A stretch of 64,000 nucleotides of DNA from Albidovulum litorale (GTDB taxonomy: Bacteria > Pseudomonadota > Alphaproteobacteria > Rhodobacterales > Rhodobacteraceae). How positions within the stretch are numbered: position 1 is the first letter of the stretch; each line of letters opens with the position of its first letter. Both the position numbers and the translations under genes were made by a program. The stretch is taken from the NCBI RefSeq assembly GCF_025751495.1, contig NZ_JAOWKZ010000005.1, positions 186,001-250,000 on the forward strand, given 5' to 3'. Under the pieces are notes generated by a model, which had not been told where the DNA came from, did no database searches, and saw only the letters and a program-made list of their open reading frames with translations. Of the stretch, positions 25,130 to 36,801 are shown in pieces.

Positions 25130-26047
25130 TTAAAGTTTCAGCGCCGGGATGATCTGTTTCTTGCGGCTCATGATGCCGGGCAGGACGACCGTGTCACCGC
25201 TGACGCTCGCGCCGAAGGAGGCTTCGGCCATCTGCTTCACCAAATCGTTCGGCACCAGAAGTGTCGCCTCTTCCTTGAGGATATCGACGACGAAGAGCAG
25301 AACCTGATCGGCGCCATCCTCCTTCGCAACATCGACCATCGAGGCCATCAGGCTGTCCTTGCGGTCAAGGACGACCTTGGGCGCTGTGGTCTCAAGCACC
25401 GAAACGCGCAGTTCCTTGCCGGCGACGTTGTATTCCTTCGAATCCATCCGCAGGAGTTCGGCGTCCGAGAAGGCGGAGACATCCGACTTGGCGGCGAAAA
25501 GCTCGGCGGCATAATCCGCTATCGAGACACCAAGCTCACCCGCCAACTTTTCGGCCACCGCGCGGTCATGCGGCGTGGTGGTAGGCGAGCGGAATTCGAG
25601 CGTGTCGGAGAGGATGCAGGAGAGCATTGCGCCCTTGATCTTCTCCGGCATCTTCGCCGCATCCGCGCCCATCAGGTCGAACATGATCGTCGCGGTGCAG
25701 GCCAAGGGGCGGATGGTGACGTCGATCGGCCCCTTTGTCTTCAGGCCCCCGGCCAGAAGGTGGTGGTCGATGATCTGGATGACATTGGCGTCATTGATCG
25801 AGGACGGAAGCTCGGCCGGGTTGTTGGTATCGACCACAACGCAATCCTCGCCCGCCGCGACATCGGCGATGATCGCGGGCTTCGGCAGGTCCCAGTGCTT
25901 CAGCACGAAGGCGGCTTCGGTGTTCGGTTCGCCCAGCAGGACCGGCGTTGCGGGCGTGCCCTTCACCTCGGTCAGGTACCACGCCCAGATGATGGGCGAG
26001 CCGGTGGAATCGGTGTCGGGGGATTTGTGGCCGAAAACCTTGATCAT
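25130..26047 (-). CDS. ppaC: Manganese-dependent inorganic pyrophosphatase (family II)
   Basis: The protein of about 305 residues hydrolyses pyrophosphate. It is a DHH-family enzyme with GHKSPDTDST, VVDTNNPAEL, the IIDHH motif and the C-terminal SRKKQIIP signature that binds substrate. Family II enzymes are commoner in Firmicutes than in alphaproteobacteria, which usually use family I. The ATG at 26047 (MIKVFGHK) is preferred to one 9 nt earlier because it matches the family start. The neighbouring genes give no operon clue. Confidence 0.93.
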   Translation of the reverse strand: MIKVFGHKSPDTDSTGSPIIWAWYLTEVKGTPATPVLLGEPNTEAAFVLKHWDLPKPAIIADVAAGEDCVVVDTNNPAELPSSINDANVIQIIDHHLLAGGLKTKGPIDVTIRPLACTATIMFDLMGADAAKMPEKIKGAMLSCILSDTLEFRSPTTTPHDRAVAEKLAGELGVSIADYAAELFAAKSDVSAFSDAELLRMDSKEYNVAGKELRVSVLETTAPKVVLDRKDSLMASMVDVAKEDGADQVLLFVVDILKEEATLLVPNDLVKQMAEASFGASVSGDTVVLPGIMSRKKQIIPALKL

Positions 26048-26200
26048 GTGCGTCATCCGTCAGGGAAATTGAAATCGCGCGCGTTATAGGCGCAGTTTCC
26101 GGGCTTGTCACGGGGACGCGCCAGAGGCATCGGGTCGCGGGCCGGGTTCGGTCAAAAGCGGCGCGGTCAGCTTGCCGCGACCTGACGGGCTGCTGGGAGT

Positions 26201-27193
26201 TCAGAACGGCTGCCGTTCGATGGTAAAGCCTTCCCGCTCCAGAAGCGCCAGAACGCCGTCCTCGCCCGACAGGTGCAGCGCGCCGAAGGCAGCGAAGACA
26301 GGTCCCTCGGCCGCGGCGGCCTCGATCACCGGGATCCAGGCGCGGTTGCGGCTGAACATCAGCGCCTCTTCCATTTCGGCCATGTCGGCATCGACCTCTT
26401 CCGGGGTCTGGCCCGGCAGTTTGTACGAGGCGAGTCGCCCAAGTTCCCAGGTCAGTCGGGCATTCTCGGCGAAATAGGCGTCGGCGAGGGTTGCACCGTA
26501 ATCCTCGGCCTGTTTGTCCATGGCAAGACCGGCCCGGATCATCTCCAGTTTGGCATCTTCGCTCATCCCACTGAACAGACTAAAGATCGTGTCATAGGGT
26601 TCGAGCGCCCGGATCGGAATGCCCTTTCCCTCAGCGCGATCAATGATGCGCGCATCTAGTCCCTTTTCGCCGGAATTGACCTCTTCTATCGCGCAGGGCG
26701 GGATGCCGAGCATCATGGATACATACCAGGGCTGCATCTTTGCCACGAGGAAACCCGGAATTCCGCGGGCGTTCATCGCGACGTTGAGTGCCTGCCAATC
26801 CGCCTCGGGCAATTGTTCGGGCAGGGTCGGGCCCTCGGTCCGGAACAGCAGTGCCGGATTGCTCGTCATGTCGGATTTGAGGCGAGTCTCTTCTTCCGGC
26901 CCTGCCTCAACCAGAACGACTGACGCCCCGTCGATATCAGCGGCCATCCGTTCGAAGACCGCGTCATGGCGCGGGTCGTCGAGGTGGTAGGTGCCGACAA
27001 GCCGGACACTCTCTTCGCCACGGCTGGCAAGCCAGGAATTGCCACGCGCGTAGGGCAGGTCGGCCACGCGTGCCTCGATCGCCGCCCGGTCTTCCGGCGG
27101 CATGGTTGGCAAGAGGCTGGTGCCAGCGCATTCGGCATGGATGGCGGAGCCTGAAAAGATCAGCAGGAAGCAGAGAATGGCGATTATTGTCAT
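26201..27193 (-). CDS. TraB/GumN family secreted protein
   Basis: The 330-residue protein has a signal peptide (about 1-20, ending AIHA) and the TraB/GumN features GTYHLDDPRHD (about 66-76), Glu-rich middle and C-terminal AFGALHLSGEDGV with the conserved Gly-x-x-His. The family is related to Tiki-type metalloproteases, but no activity is shown for most bacterial members. It is divergent from groESL. Confidence 0.85.
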   Translation of the reverse strand: MTIIAILCFLLIFSGSAIHAECAGTSLLPTMPPEDRAAIEARVADLPYARGNSWLASRGEESVRLVGTYHLDDPRHDAVFERMAADIDGASVVLVEAGPEEETRLKSDMTSNPALLFRTEGPTLPEQLPEADWQALNVAMNARGIPGFLVAKMQPWYVSMMLGIPPCAIEEVNSGEKGLDARIIDRAEGKGIPIRALEPYDTIFSLFSGMSEDAKLEMIRAGLAMDKQAEDYGATLADAYFAENARLTWELGRLASYKLPGQTPEEVDADMAEMEEALMFSRNRAWIPVIEAAAAEGPVFAAFGALHLSGEDGVLALLEREGFTIERQPF

Positions 27194-27298
27194 GTGTTTG
27201 TCGCTTTGCTCGGATCAATGGCCTGTGTTCGGGCATCTTTGCACGGCGCCTGCGGCAAAGCCATGTCGATGGGGTGGAAATTTTACGCAAGGCAGGAG

Positions 27299-27327
27299 TT
27301 GACTCGGGGGCGGGCGGGTCCTAACTA
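27299..27327 (+). promoter_or_regulatory. Sigma-70-type promoter of groESL
   Basis: TTGACT (27299-27304) and TAACTA (27322-27327) are separated by exactly 17 bp, and the predicted transcription start falls next to the CIRCE element at 27335. Confidence 0.75.
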
Positions 27328-27334
27328 CGCTCCG

Positions 27335-27361
27335 TTAGCACTCACGTGAGGCGAGTGCTAA
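27335..27361 (+). promoter_or_regulatory. CIRCE operator (HrcA binding site)
   Basis: TTAGCACTC, nine bases, GAGTGCTAA: a perfect match to the CIRCE consensus, located between the promoter and the groES start. HrcA bound here represses groESL until heat stress. Confidence 0.96.
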
Positions 27362-27399
27362 TCCTGTTCAAACCTGGAACCCATAGGGAGAGTTACCAG

Positions 27400-27687
27400 A
27401 TGGCATTCAAACCGCTTCATGACCGCGTGCTGGTCAAGCGCGTGGAGAGCGACGAGAAGACCAAGGGCGGTCTGATCATCCCCGACAGCGCGAAAGAAAA
27501 ACCGGCCGAGGGCGAAGTTGTCGCCGTTGGCGAAGGCGCGCGCAAGGATTCGGGCGAACTGATCGCACCGTCGGTGAAGGCCGGCGACCGCATCCTTTTC
27601 GGCAAGTGGTCGGGCACGGAAGTGACCATCGACGGCGCCGAAATGCTGATCATGAAGGAAAGCGACATCCTCGGCGTCATCGCCTGA
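27400..27687 (+). CDS. groES: Co-chaperonin GroES
   Basis: The 95-residue protein is the standard Gro[16 protein letters not shown] start, mobile loop around [16 protein letters not shown], and [10 protein letters not shown]. It caps the GroEL chamber during protein folding. The ATG at 27400 follows GGGAGAG; groEL starts 48 bp downstream in the same transcript under CIRCE control. Confidence 0.98.
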   Translation: MAFKPLHDRVLVKRVESDEKTKGGLIIPDSAKEKPAEGEVVAVGEGARKDSGELIAPSVKAGDRILFGKWSGTEVTIDGAEMLIMKESDILGVIA

Positions 27688-27699
27688 GATCGTCCCTGA

Positions 27700-29382
<1,683 letters not shown>

Positions 29383-29758
29383 TCATCGCCCCAAGGCGAG
29401 TACACGGAAAGGGCCGCGCGAGCGGCCCTTTCTTTTTGGGCACGGGCCGTAAGCAGCTACAGCAGCCAAGCAGGCCCGGTCGGGCATAGGTCGATTCGTT
29501 CATTCCCAAGGTGAATCCACACCGATAGCGCGAATGCACCAAGAAACGCGCCAACGCCCAAGGCTTGCCGAATGGCCGGGTTGCGCAGCAGAACTTCCGC
29601 CCATGGCAGAAGCGCCCAACACGCATAGCGCGAGCCATGTCCGCACTGCGACTTTTCACACGATTTCCGCTAGACTTGGGCGGCTTGCGGCGCCCGCCCG
29701 TGGGACGCCGCTGAACTCACCGAAATGGTCAAGCGCCGTATCAAGGGGGGTAAGCCAA
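29383..29758. other. Intergenic region with a hydrophobic open frame and no start codon
   Basis: After the groESL terminator the spacer has no confident gene. On the minus strand, 29457-29669 stays open for 70 codons and reads as a hydrophobic, coding-like peptide (for example ALGVGAFLGAFALSVWIHLG) but contains no ATG or GTG; only a TTG could start a 34-residue peptide. It may be a remnant of a small membrane-protein gene. The FAD oxidoreductase ribosome site lies at the right end. Confidence 0.35.
29408..29437 (+). terminator. Intrinsic terminator of groESL
   Basis: AAAGGGCCGC and GCGGCCCTTT form a 10-bp stem with a 4-nt loop, followed by CTTTTT. Confidence 0.9.
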
Positions 29759-31150
29759 ATGACCAAGACATCACTGAAAAACCGCGCCGGAGACAGGATT
29801 GCTCAGGACAAGATCGACGCCTTTGCCGGGCAGGTGCGCGGCGCTCTGGTTCAGCCCGGCGACGATACCTACGACAAGGACCGGAAAATCTGGAACGCGC
29901 TGATTGATCGCCACCCGGGCGCGATCTTGCGCTGTGTCGGAGCGGCCGACGTCATTGCCGCCGTGAATTTCGCGCGTGAGAACGACATCCTCGTTTCCGT
30001 CAGGGGCGGGGGGCATAATGTCGGTGGTCGTGCGCTGTGCGACGATGGTCTGGTGATTGACCTATCAGGCATGCGGGGCGTTCATGTCGATCCAGAAAGC
30101 AGGCGGGTGCGCGTTCAGGGGGGTGCGACGCTCGGGGATGTTGACCGCGAAACACATCTCCACGGGCTCGCAGTGCCGCTTGGCATCGTCTCGCAGACCG
30201 GTGTCGGCGGGCTGACCACCGGGGGCGGTTTCGGCTGGCTCGCGCGCAAGTACGGAACCGCAGGCGATAACGTGGTCGAGGCTGACGTTGTCACCGCCGA
30301 TGGTGCGTTTCACCGCGTGAGCGCGGCGAAAGACCCGGATCTCTTCTGGGCCATTCGGGGCGGCGGCGGAAACTTCGGCGTGGTGACGTCCTTCCTATAT
30401 CAGGCCCATCCCGTGTCGATGATCTATGGCGGCCTGATCGCCTATCCACGCGACGACGCGGCCCGAGTCCTGCGCGGTTATCGCGACTTCCTTAAGACGG
30501 CACCCGAGGAACTGACCATTTACGCCGCGCTTCTTTGGGGGCCCGATGGCACACCGCTGACGGCGATGGTACCCGGCTGGATCGGAAAGAACCCGGAAGA
30601 TGGCGAGCGCGCGGTCAAGCCCTTGACGGAACTTGGCGGAATGCTCCTTGCCGACCTGCACGTCATGCCCTTCCCGGCGCTTCAGTCCATGCTCGATGCG
30701 GCCTACGTGCCGGGGTCCCGCAACTACTGGAAATCGGCCTATCTGAATGACCTCACCGACGACGCGATCGACACCATCGTGAAGCAGTCCAAAGGTATGA
30801 CAGTGCCGGGGTCGGCCATGCTGATCGAGCGTTTCGGCGGCGAGGTGAAGCGCAAACCGGCGGACGCCACGGCCTTTGCGCAACGCGGGTCCGATTACCT
30901 GCTTGCGATCCTGCCGATGTGGCCTGACGCCGAACAGGACGCTGAGCAGATTGCCTGGGCGCGCAAGGCTGCCGATGCGATGGCGCCTTACGCTTCGGGT
31001 GGTGCCTATCTGAACTATATCCCCGAAGGCGACGAGGATGTGGTGCAGAACTCGTTCGGCGCCAACCTGCCGCGATTGCGCGAACTGAAGAAGAAATACG
31101 ATCCGGCAAACTTCTTCCGCCTCAATCCCAATATCGCTCCCGCGGCATAG
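29759..31150 (+). CDS. FAD-binding oxidoreductase, berberine-bridge-enzyme-like
   Basis: The 463-residue protein has a PP-loop FAD domain (GGGHNVGGRA with the His likely to carry covalent FAD, and GLTTGGGFGWLARKYG) and the C-terminal BBE element (YDPANFFRLNPNI). Such enzymes oxidise sugars or aromatic alcohols; substrate unknown. The ATG at 29759 is chosen because a GGGGGG stretch precedes it by a suitable distance and the family N-terminus follows; the longer frame starts within non-coding DNA. Confidence 0.88.
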   Translation: MTKTSLKNRAGDRIAQDKIDAFAGQVRGALVQPGDDTYDKDRKIWNALIDRHPGAILRCVGAADVIAAVNFARENDILVSVRGGGHNVGGRALCDDGLVIDLSGMRGVHVDPESRRVRVQGGATLGDVDRETHLHGLAVPLGIVSQTGVGGLTTGGGFGWLARKYGTAGDNVVEADVVTADGAFHRVSAAKDPDLFWAIRGGGGNFGVVTSFLYQAHPVSMIYGGLIAYPRDDAARVLRGYRDFLKTAPEELTIYAALLWGPDGTPLTAMVPGWIGKNPEDGERAVKPLTELGGMLLADLHVMPFPALQSMLDAAYVPGSRNYWKSAYLNDLTDDAIDTIVKQSKGMTVPGSAMLIERFGGEVKRKPADATAFAQRGSDYLLAILPMWPDAEQDAEQIAWARKAADAMAPYASGGAYLNYIPEGDEDVVQNSFGANLPRLRELKKKYDPANFFRLNPNIAPAA

Positions 31151-31200
31151 CAAGGAAGATAAGGCTGGCGCCGGGCGGCCCGGGCGCTTAGCCATAGGCC

Positions 31201-32049
31201 ATGCGCCTCTTCCTGCTGACCGCCCTGACGATGATTGCCTTCGCGGCGAATTCGGTCCTGAACCGGATGGCGGTGGGGCCGGGCCTGATCGACCCGATCT
31301 GGTTCGCCGTCATCCGGCTCCTGGCTGGGGCGGTGATGCTTGCGGTGTTGATCGTGGCGCGTCGGGTTGCCGGCGGCCGGGCGCTCTGGCCGGAGCGGAG
31401 CGGTCGTGTAGCCGGGGCCTTGTCGCTTCTCCTTTATCTCTTCGGCTTCTCGCTGGCCTATGGCGCGCTCGATGCCGGGACCGGGGCGCTGATCCTTTTC
31501 GGGATGGTGCAGGTGACGATGTTCGTCGGCGCGCTGGTCGCACGGGAAAGAGTTCCGCTGCGGCGTTGGATCGGTGCCGGGCTGGCTTTTCTCGGCCTGC
31601 TTTATCTTCTCGCCCCCGGATCGGGTGCCAATGCCAGCCTAGTACATTCGGGGCTGATGGCGGCTGCGGGGATAGGCTGGGGGCTCTATTCGCTCTCGGC
31701 GCGTGGATCAAACGATCCGCTGGGCGCGACGGCGTGGAATTTTCTTCTCGCGGTGCCGGTGGCCCTTGCCCTGATGCCGGTCCTGGCTGTCGGCACCGCC
31801 GCGACCAGCTTCAATGGTATCGTCCTGGCGATCATCTCCGGCGCGATTACGTCAGGGCTCGGTTATGCGCTCTGGTATCGCGTACTGCCCTTACTTGGTG
31901 CCACGCGCGGGGCGGTGGCGCAACTGACCGTGCCCGTGATCGCGCTACTGGGCGGCATCGTTTTTCTGGATGAGGTTCTGACCCTGCGTTTCGCGATCTC
32001 AGCGATGATGGTGCTGGGTGGGGTCGCCATTGCAGCGCGTAAGGCATAG
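31201..32049 (+). CDS. EamA/DMT-family membrane transporter
   Basis: The 282-residue protein consists almost wholly of hydrophobic segments consistent with ten helices in two EamA repeats; the second ends with FLDEVLTLRFAISAMMVLGGVA, the usual last-helix pattern. DMT transporters export small metabolites such as amino acids; substrate cannot be told. It starts 50 bp after the FAD oxidoreductase and may be co-transcribed. Confidence 0.88.
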   Translation: MRLFLLTALTMIAFAANSVLNRMAVGPGLIDPIWFAVIRLLAGAVMLAVLIVARRVAGGRALWPERSGRVAGALSLLLYLFGFSLAYGALDAGTGALILFGMVQVTMFVGALVARERVPLRRWIGAGLAFLGLLYLLAPGSGANASLVHSGLMAAAGIGWGLYSLSARGSNDPLGATAWNFLLAVPVALALMPVLAVGTAATSFNGIVLAIISGAITSGLGYALWYRVLPLLGATRGAVAQLTVPVIALLGGIVFLDEVLTLRFAISAMMVLGGVAIAARKA

Positions 32050-32110
32050 CGCAGTTTCGACGAATGCAGCCGACCAGACATGGCGCTGTCACACGTTGCG
32101 ATAACGCAGC

Positions 32111-32563
32111 CTATGCCACGATCACTTCCAGCGGATCGTATTCTGCAGGACCAACCGGACCAAAGGCGATGCGCGGCAGGCTGTCGGGTTTCAACCGGAT
32201 CGAGGCTATTTCGGCGGGGGCGAAGAAGCGGCGGGTATGGACGACGCGCGACGGATCGGACCAGCCCGGGTCGATCTGACCGCTGATCACATTGCACCGG
32301 AAAAAGAGGTCAACCTGGTGGAAGCCGGTGCGCGGATCGTGGAATTCATTGACCAGCGCAAGAGGGCCGACAGCAACCGTCAGTCCGCATTCCTCATGAA
32401 CCTCGCGGACCAGATTCTCGGGCAGCGAACTGCCCGGTTCCACCCCGCCGCCCGGTGCGCACCACAGGTCGGAGCGCCGCCCGGCATAGGCGTTGACGAG
32501 CAGAAGTCGGCCCTCATGCAGAATGATGGCGCGGGTGGCGAGGCGGGGCGAACGAGGTTTCAT
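32111..32563 (-). CDS. NUDIX hydrolase
   Basis: The 150-residue protein has the Nudix box, GGGVEPGSSLPENLVREVHEECG (split here: G-G-G-V-E, then REVHEECG), about residues 37-59, which binds Mg and cleaves nucleoside diphosphates linked to another group. The start at 32563 removes a poorly conserved 16-residue extension. The specific substrate is unknown. It is convergent with the EamA gene and divergent from the hydrolase gene. Confidence 0.85.
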   Translation of the reverse strand: MKPRSPRLATRAIILHEGRLLLVNAYAGRRSDLWCAPGGGVEPGSSLPENLVREVHEECGLTVAVGPLALVNEFHDPRTGFHQVDLFFRCNVISGQIDPGWSDPSRVVHTRRFFAPAEIASIRLKPDSLPRIAFGPVGPAEYDPLEVIVA

Positions 32564-32640
32564 CCGGCGGAGAGTGACGCCACGTCGGCTTTGGGGCAAG
32601 GCCTCTCGCATCAGGCGCGGCGATTTCCTATGTCTGGGGC

Positions 32641-33366
32641 ATGTGGAGATACCTCATTCTCGCCTGTCTGACCCTCGTCCCGCATGTCGCGCGGGCCGAT
32701 TGCGTGGTTCTGTTGCATGGGCTTGCCCGCAGCGATACCTCGCTTGCGGTGATGGAGGGTGCGTTGGGCCGGGCCGGATATCGGGTGATCAATGTCGATT
32801 ACCCCTCGACCGAGGCGCCGATCGAAACACTTGTAGAGGCTTATGTCGGCCCGGCGGTGGCGGAATGCGGCTCTGGGCGGATTCATTTTGTGACCCATTC
32901 GATGGGCGGCATTCTGGTCCGGGCCTGGCTGGCGGACCACCGGCCCGGCGATATGGGACGCGTGGTAATGATGGCGCCGCCCAATCACGGGTCCGAACTG
33001 GTTGACACGTTCGGTGATCTCGGCCCCTTCCAATGGATCAACGGGCCGGCGGGGCTGGAACTGGGCACCGGGCCTGCAAGCGTACCCAATGCGCTTCCGG
33101 CGGTTCAGTTCGACCTGGGAGTGATTGCCGGGAACACTTCGCTGAACCCGATCTATTCGGCGCTGATCGCGGGGGAGGATGATGGCAAGGTCAGCGTCGA
33201 CAGCACGCGCATCGGCGGCATGAACGACCATATTGTCCTGCCGGTCACACATACGTTCATGATGAACAATCCGATGGTGATCGCCGAGGTTCTGGAATTT
33301 CTGGCGAACGGCCGATTCGATCACGACCTGACCTATCTGGAAGCGGCGGAACGGCTGATCGAATAG
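32641..33366 (+). CDS. Secreted alpha/beta hydrolase (lipase/esterase-like)
   Basis: The 241-residue protein begins with a signal peptide (about 1-19, ending VARA) and shows VLLHGLARS (oxyanion region), the nucleophile elbow THSMGG (about 85-90), a possible Asp in the DDGKVS region and a His in LPVTHTFMM. It resembles the EstA/PGAP1-like lipases. The substrate, probably a lipid ester, is unknown. Confidence 0.82.
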   Translation: MWRYLILACLTLVPHVARADCVVLLHGLARSDTSLAVMEGALGRAGYRVINVDYPSTEAPIETLVEAYVGPAVAECGSGRIHFVTHSMGGILVRAWLADHRPGDMGRVVMMAPPNHGSELVDTFGDLGPFQWINGPAGLELGTGPASVPNALPAVQFDLGVIAGNTSLNPIYSALIAGEDDGKVSVDSTRIGGMNDHIVLPVTHTFMMNNPMVIAEVLEFLANGRFDHDLTYLEAAERLIE

Positions 33367-33378
33367 AGCGTTTCGGGC

Positions 33379-34446
33379 TCAGCCAGCGATCCGGTTCACA
33401 TGGCCCATCTTGCGGCCCGGTCGCGCCTCGGCCTTGCCGTAGAGATGGATTGCGGCGTTCCGCTCCTGCGCGATGTCTGGGATGCGGTCGATGTCGTTCC
33501 CAATCAGGTTTTCCATAACGACGTCCGAATGCCGCGACCCGTCGCCGAGCGGCCAGCCTGCGATCGCCCGGATGTGTTGTTCGAACTGATCGACAGCGCA
33601 GCCGTTCTGCGTCCAGTGCCCGGAATTGTGCACACGGGGCGCGATCTCGTTCACGATCAGGCCCTTCGGGGTGACGAAAAGCTCAACCCCCATCACGCCG
33701 ACATAGTTGAGCGCGTTGAGGATTTTCGCGGAGAGCAGCACCGCATCGGTGCGCTGGGCCTCAGTTAGGCGGGCAGGCACCGTGGTTGTCCTGAGGATGC
33801 CGCCCTCATGCACGTTCTCGCCCGGATCGAAGGCCGCGACCTCACCCGACAAGTTGCGGGCAGCGATGACCGAAACTTCATGCGAGAACGCGACGAAGCC
33901 TTCGAGGATCGCAGAGGCACCCTGCATGTCTGCCAGGGCCGTATCGGCATCGGCGACCGATTTCAGCCGCGCTTGCCCTTTGCCGTCATAGCCGAGCCGC
34001 CGTGTCTTCAGGATTGCGGGCGCACCGATTTCGTCGAGCGCCTCGGCAAGATCGGTGGCGTCATCGACGGCGGCATAGGGCGCGGTGGCCAGACCGAGGT
34101 CGCGCAGGAAGCTCTTTTCGATCAGCCGGTCCTGACTGACCGACAGCGCACGGCGGTTCGGGTGGATCGGGCAGACCGCCTCGATCGCGTCGAGCGCCGT
34201 GGTCGGGATATTCTCGAACTCGTAGGTGACAATGGCGACCGACTTGGCGAAAGCTTCAAGCGCAGTGAGGTCTTCATAAGGCGCGGTCGTCACCGCATGG
34301 GCCACATCGGCCGCGGGCGGGTTGGCCATCGGCTCGTAGATATGGGTCTTGTAGCCAAGCCGCGCGGCCGCGACCGACAACATGCGGCCCAGCTGACCGC
34401 CGCCAAGAATGCCGATGACGGAACCGGCGGGAAGCGTCTTAGTCAT
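33379..34446 (-). CDS. purK: 5-(carboxyamino)imidazole ribonucleotide synthase
   Basis: The 355-residue ATP-grasp enzyme carboxylates AIR in purine synthesis. It begins [15 protein letters not shown] (about 10-24), has the ATP-grasp core ([14 protein letters not shown]) and the C-terminal [13 protein letters not shown] motif. It overlaps the purE stop by 8 bp, giving the standard purEK coupling. Confidence 0.96.
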   Translation of the reverse strand: MTKTLPAGSVIGILGGGQLGRMLSVAAARLGYKTHIYEPMANPPAADVAHAVTTAPYEDLTALEAFAKSVAIVTYEFENIPTTALDAIEAVCPIHPNRRALSVSQDRLIEKSFLRDLGLATAPYAAVDDATDLAEALDEIGAPAILKTRRLGYDGKGQARLKSVADADTALADMQGASAILEGFVAFSHEVSVIAARNLSGEVAAFDPGENVHEGGILRTTTVPARLTEAQRTDAVLLSAKILNALNYVGVMGVELFVTPKGLIVNEIAPRVHNSGHWTQNGCAVDQFEQHIRAIAGWPLGDGSRHSDVVMENLIGNDIDRIPDIAQERNAAIHLYGKAEARPGRKMGHVNRIAG

Positions 34447-34924
34447 CTTTGGGCTCGTCCGGGATGGAGGCGGAAAGGGCGTCGCGCCACGCGTCAAGGC
34501 GCTGCGCAAGGCCGGGATCGTTCAGCGCGAGGATGCCCGCAGCCATGAGCCCGGCATTCGCCGCGCCCGACGCTCCGATGGCCATGGTGGCCACCGGATA
34601 GCCTTTTGGCATCTGGACGATGGAATAAAGACTATCGACGCCCGAAAGCGCCTTGGTCTGAACCGGCACGCCGATCACCGGCACGCGGGTCTTCGACGCC
34701 ATCATGCCGGGAAGATGCGCGGCCCCGCCTGCGCCTGCGATGATCACCTGCAGCCCACGCTCGACGGCTGATTTGCCGTAGGCCCAGAGCCGGTCGGGCG
34801 TACGGTGGGCCGAGACGATCTTCGTCTCGTAGGTGACACCGAGTTCATCAAGAACCGATGCTGCCTCCTTCATCGTGGGCCAGTCGGACTGCGACCCCAT
34901 GATGATGCCGACCTTCACACTCAT
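34439..34924 (-). CDS. purE: N5-CAIR mutase, PurE class I
   Basis: The 161-residue PurE moves the carboxyl group made by PurK. It shows [18 protein letters not shown] and [11 protein letters not shown], all active-site elements of class I PurE. The ATG at 34924 follows GAGGGA. PurK overlaps its 3' end. Confidence 0.97.
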   Translation of the reverse strand: MSVKVGIIMGSQSDWPTMKEAASVLDELGVTYETKIVSAHRTPDRLWAYGKSAVERGLQVIIAGAGGAAHLPGMMASKTRVPVIGVPVQTKALSGVDSLYSIVQMPKGYPVATMAIGASGAANAGLMAAGILALNDPGLAQRLDAWRDALSASIPDEPKDD

Positions 34925-35080
34925 GCCACGTCCCTCACCCCGGAATGGAGCGCGCAATATAACGGCGGGTGAAGGCGGGGCAAGGCCGTGCGCCGCGCTA
35001 TCCAAAAAAACCCGGCGATGTTGCGGACGGCAAAAGCATTTATGCCCGTCGCGCAGCTCATTGCAGCGCTGAGATCCTTG

Positions 35081-35785
35081 TCAGTCGGATGTGGCGGCCA
35101 GTGCCGGCGGCCTGATTTCCCGCAAAAGTTTTTCCGCCATCGCTTGCTGGTAGTCCTCGAAATCCTGCGTCGCCATCGCGAAGGCCCCGGGGCCGTAAAT
35201 GACGTCACTTCTGAAATATCGCCAGAGCAGGGGCCGCTTCTTGCCGCCGACCACGAGCGCGTTCACGGTGACCGGGCCGGGAGGGGCGGTCGACAGGAAC
35301 TCGCGCGGTGTCATGCCGTCATTGCTGTAACCGTCGCTGGAGATGTCGATGACGGAGCGGGCGCAGCCGGGACCATCGGCGAGCAGTTCATACGCGAATT
35401 CGAGCGCGGAACCGGTTCCGGTATGCTTTCCGCGCCCCCCCCGGTCGTGCAGCTCGAGTGTCGCGGCGAAGGTGTCGATATCTTTGCGCTCCCTAAGGAC
35501 CGACCACTCGGCGACCATCGCCTGATGGCTCTGTCCGCTCCATTCGAACGCGGTGATCACAACGCGGTTCCGGTCCTCGAGAATGGCCGATTGAACGGCA
35601 GGATGCCGCAACGCGTTGGCCGTACCTTCGAATTCGAGGGTAAATTCCGTGGTATCCATACTTTTCGAGACGTCGAGTGCAATAACCAGCGCTAGATCGC
35701 AGCCGTCGTCGAACCCGCTGGCAAGGCCCGGGCCCGCAAGCAGGACCACGACACTGAGGGCAAGGCTTGGACGTTGGAAGTTCAT
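35081..35785 (-). CDS. Secreted DUF1194 / von Willebrand A-like protein
   Basis: The 234-residue protein has a signal peptide (about 1-23) and a VWA-like fold with the metal-site motif DVSKSMD (about 37-43). DUF1194 is a family of secreted alphaproteobacterial proteins of unknown function. The ATG at 35785 follows AAGGGGGGAAA. The rest of the upstream frame has no signal peptide logic. Confidence 0.85.
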   Translation of the reverse strand: MNFQRPSLALSVVVLLAGPGLASGFDDGCDLALVIALDVSKSMDTTEFTLEFEGTANALRHPAVQSAILEDRNRVVITAFEWSGQSHQAMVAEWSVLRERKDIDTFAATLELHDRGGRGKHTGTGSALEFAYELLADGPGCARSVIDISSDGYSNDGMTPREFLSTAPPGPVTVNALVVGGKKRPLLWRYFRSDVIYGPGAFAMATQDFEDYQQAMAEKLLREIRPPALAATSD

Positions 35786-35970
35786 GGCTTTCCCCCCTTC
35801 CACGACGAAGGAAAAGACGTGCCACAATCCTTGCACGGTACACGCATCAGGTAATCGCGACATCGTCTCTGTTCGCGGATACCGGGCAGTATACCATGAT
35901 TAAGCAAAATTGCGGATGCCAGGCAGCGCGGATGCCACCGCGCCCTGCATCTCGACACAGTGTCAGCGGG

Positions 35971-36189
35971 TCACGCGATGATGTCGGGCGTCAGGATATC
36001 TTCGATCCGCGCGATCTGGTCCTTGAGCGCGAGCTTCTGTTTTTTGAGCCGTTTCAACGTAAGCTGGTCAGCGCGGCCAGAGGTCTCCATCACATGGATC
36101 GCCTCATCGAGGTCACGGTGTTCGCGGCGGAGAACCTCGAGCTTGACGCGCAGAACCTCCGTATTGTCCATCTCCATCCGGGCGTTCAT
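35971..36189 (-). CDS. YdcH/DUF465 small coiled-coil protein
   Basis: The 72-residue protein is helical and charged, with EHRDLDEAIHVME and LKRLKKQKLALKDQIARIE, the DUF465 pattern. Family members are small soluble proteins of unknown role. The ATG at 36189 has AGGGAC upstream. Confidence 0.85.
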   Translation of the reverse strand: MNARMEMDNTEVLRVKLEVLRREHRDLDEAIHVMETSGRADQLTLKRLKKQKLALKDQIARIEDILTPDIIA

Positions 36190-36373
36190 CAGGTCCCTGT
36201 TGTTATGAGTCGTGGTGCTGCACGCCGCGAAGATAGCAATTCCCCGTGATGGCGGGAAGCTTTTCACGCCTGACCGCCTTGCCGCTGCCCGATTCCATAT
36301 CCATATTCCTTCCAAGGGTTGCCGCTGGCCGGGGCCCTCATGATGTGTCGCTTAATCCAAGGACATGCCCGAG

Positions 36374-36790
36374 ATGACGAAACTGACCTTTGCCGCGCAC
36401 CCCTTCCTTCTGGGCTTCGACGAATTGGAGCGTCTGGTGGAGCGGACTGCCAAATCCGGCAATGACGGCTATCCTCCGTTCAATATCGAGCAATCCTCGG
36501 AAAACGGGTTCCGCATCACGCTGGCCGTGGCCGGGTTCCGCGAGGCCGATATCGCGATCACCGTCGAGGACCGGCAACTGATGATCCGCGGCCGTCAGGC
36601 CGATGAGGTGGATGAGGGGCGTGTGTTCCTTCATCGCGGCATTGCCGCCCGCGCCTTCCAGCGCAGTTTCGTGCTGGCCGATGGCGTGGAAGTGGCCGGT
36701 GCGGTGCTGGAAAACGGACTTCTGCATGTCGATCTGACCCGGGCTGTGCCGGAAAAGATCGTCCAGACGATCCGGATCACGAAAGGGTAA
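36374..36790 (+). CDS. Small heat-shock protein, Hsp20 family
   Basis: The 138-residue protein contains an alpha-crystallin domain (about 35-130; YPPFNIEQSSENGFRITLAVAGF, with LENGLLHVDL). It holds misfolded proteins for refolding. The DUF1150 gene follows 11 bp downstream, a conserved rhodobacterial pair. The start is placed at 36374 because AAGGA then stands about 10 nt upstream; an ATG 9 nt earlier is too close to it. Confidence 0.9.
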   Translation: MTKLTFAAHPFLLGFDELERLVERTAKSGNDGYPPFNIEQSSENGFRITLAVAGFREADIAITVEDRQLMIRGRQADEVDEGRVFLHRGIAARAFQRSFVLADGVEVAGAVLENGLLHVDLTRAVPEKIVQTIRITKG

Positions 36791-36801
36791 GGAGAACGGG
36801 C

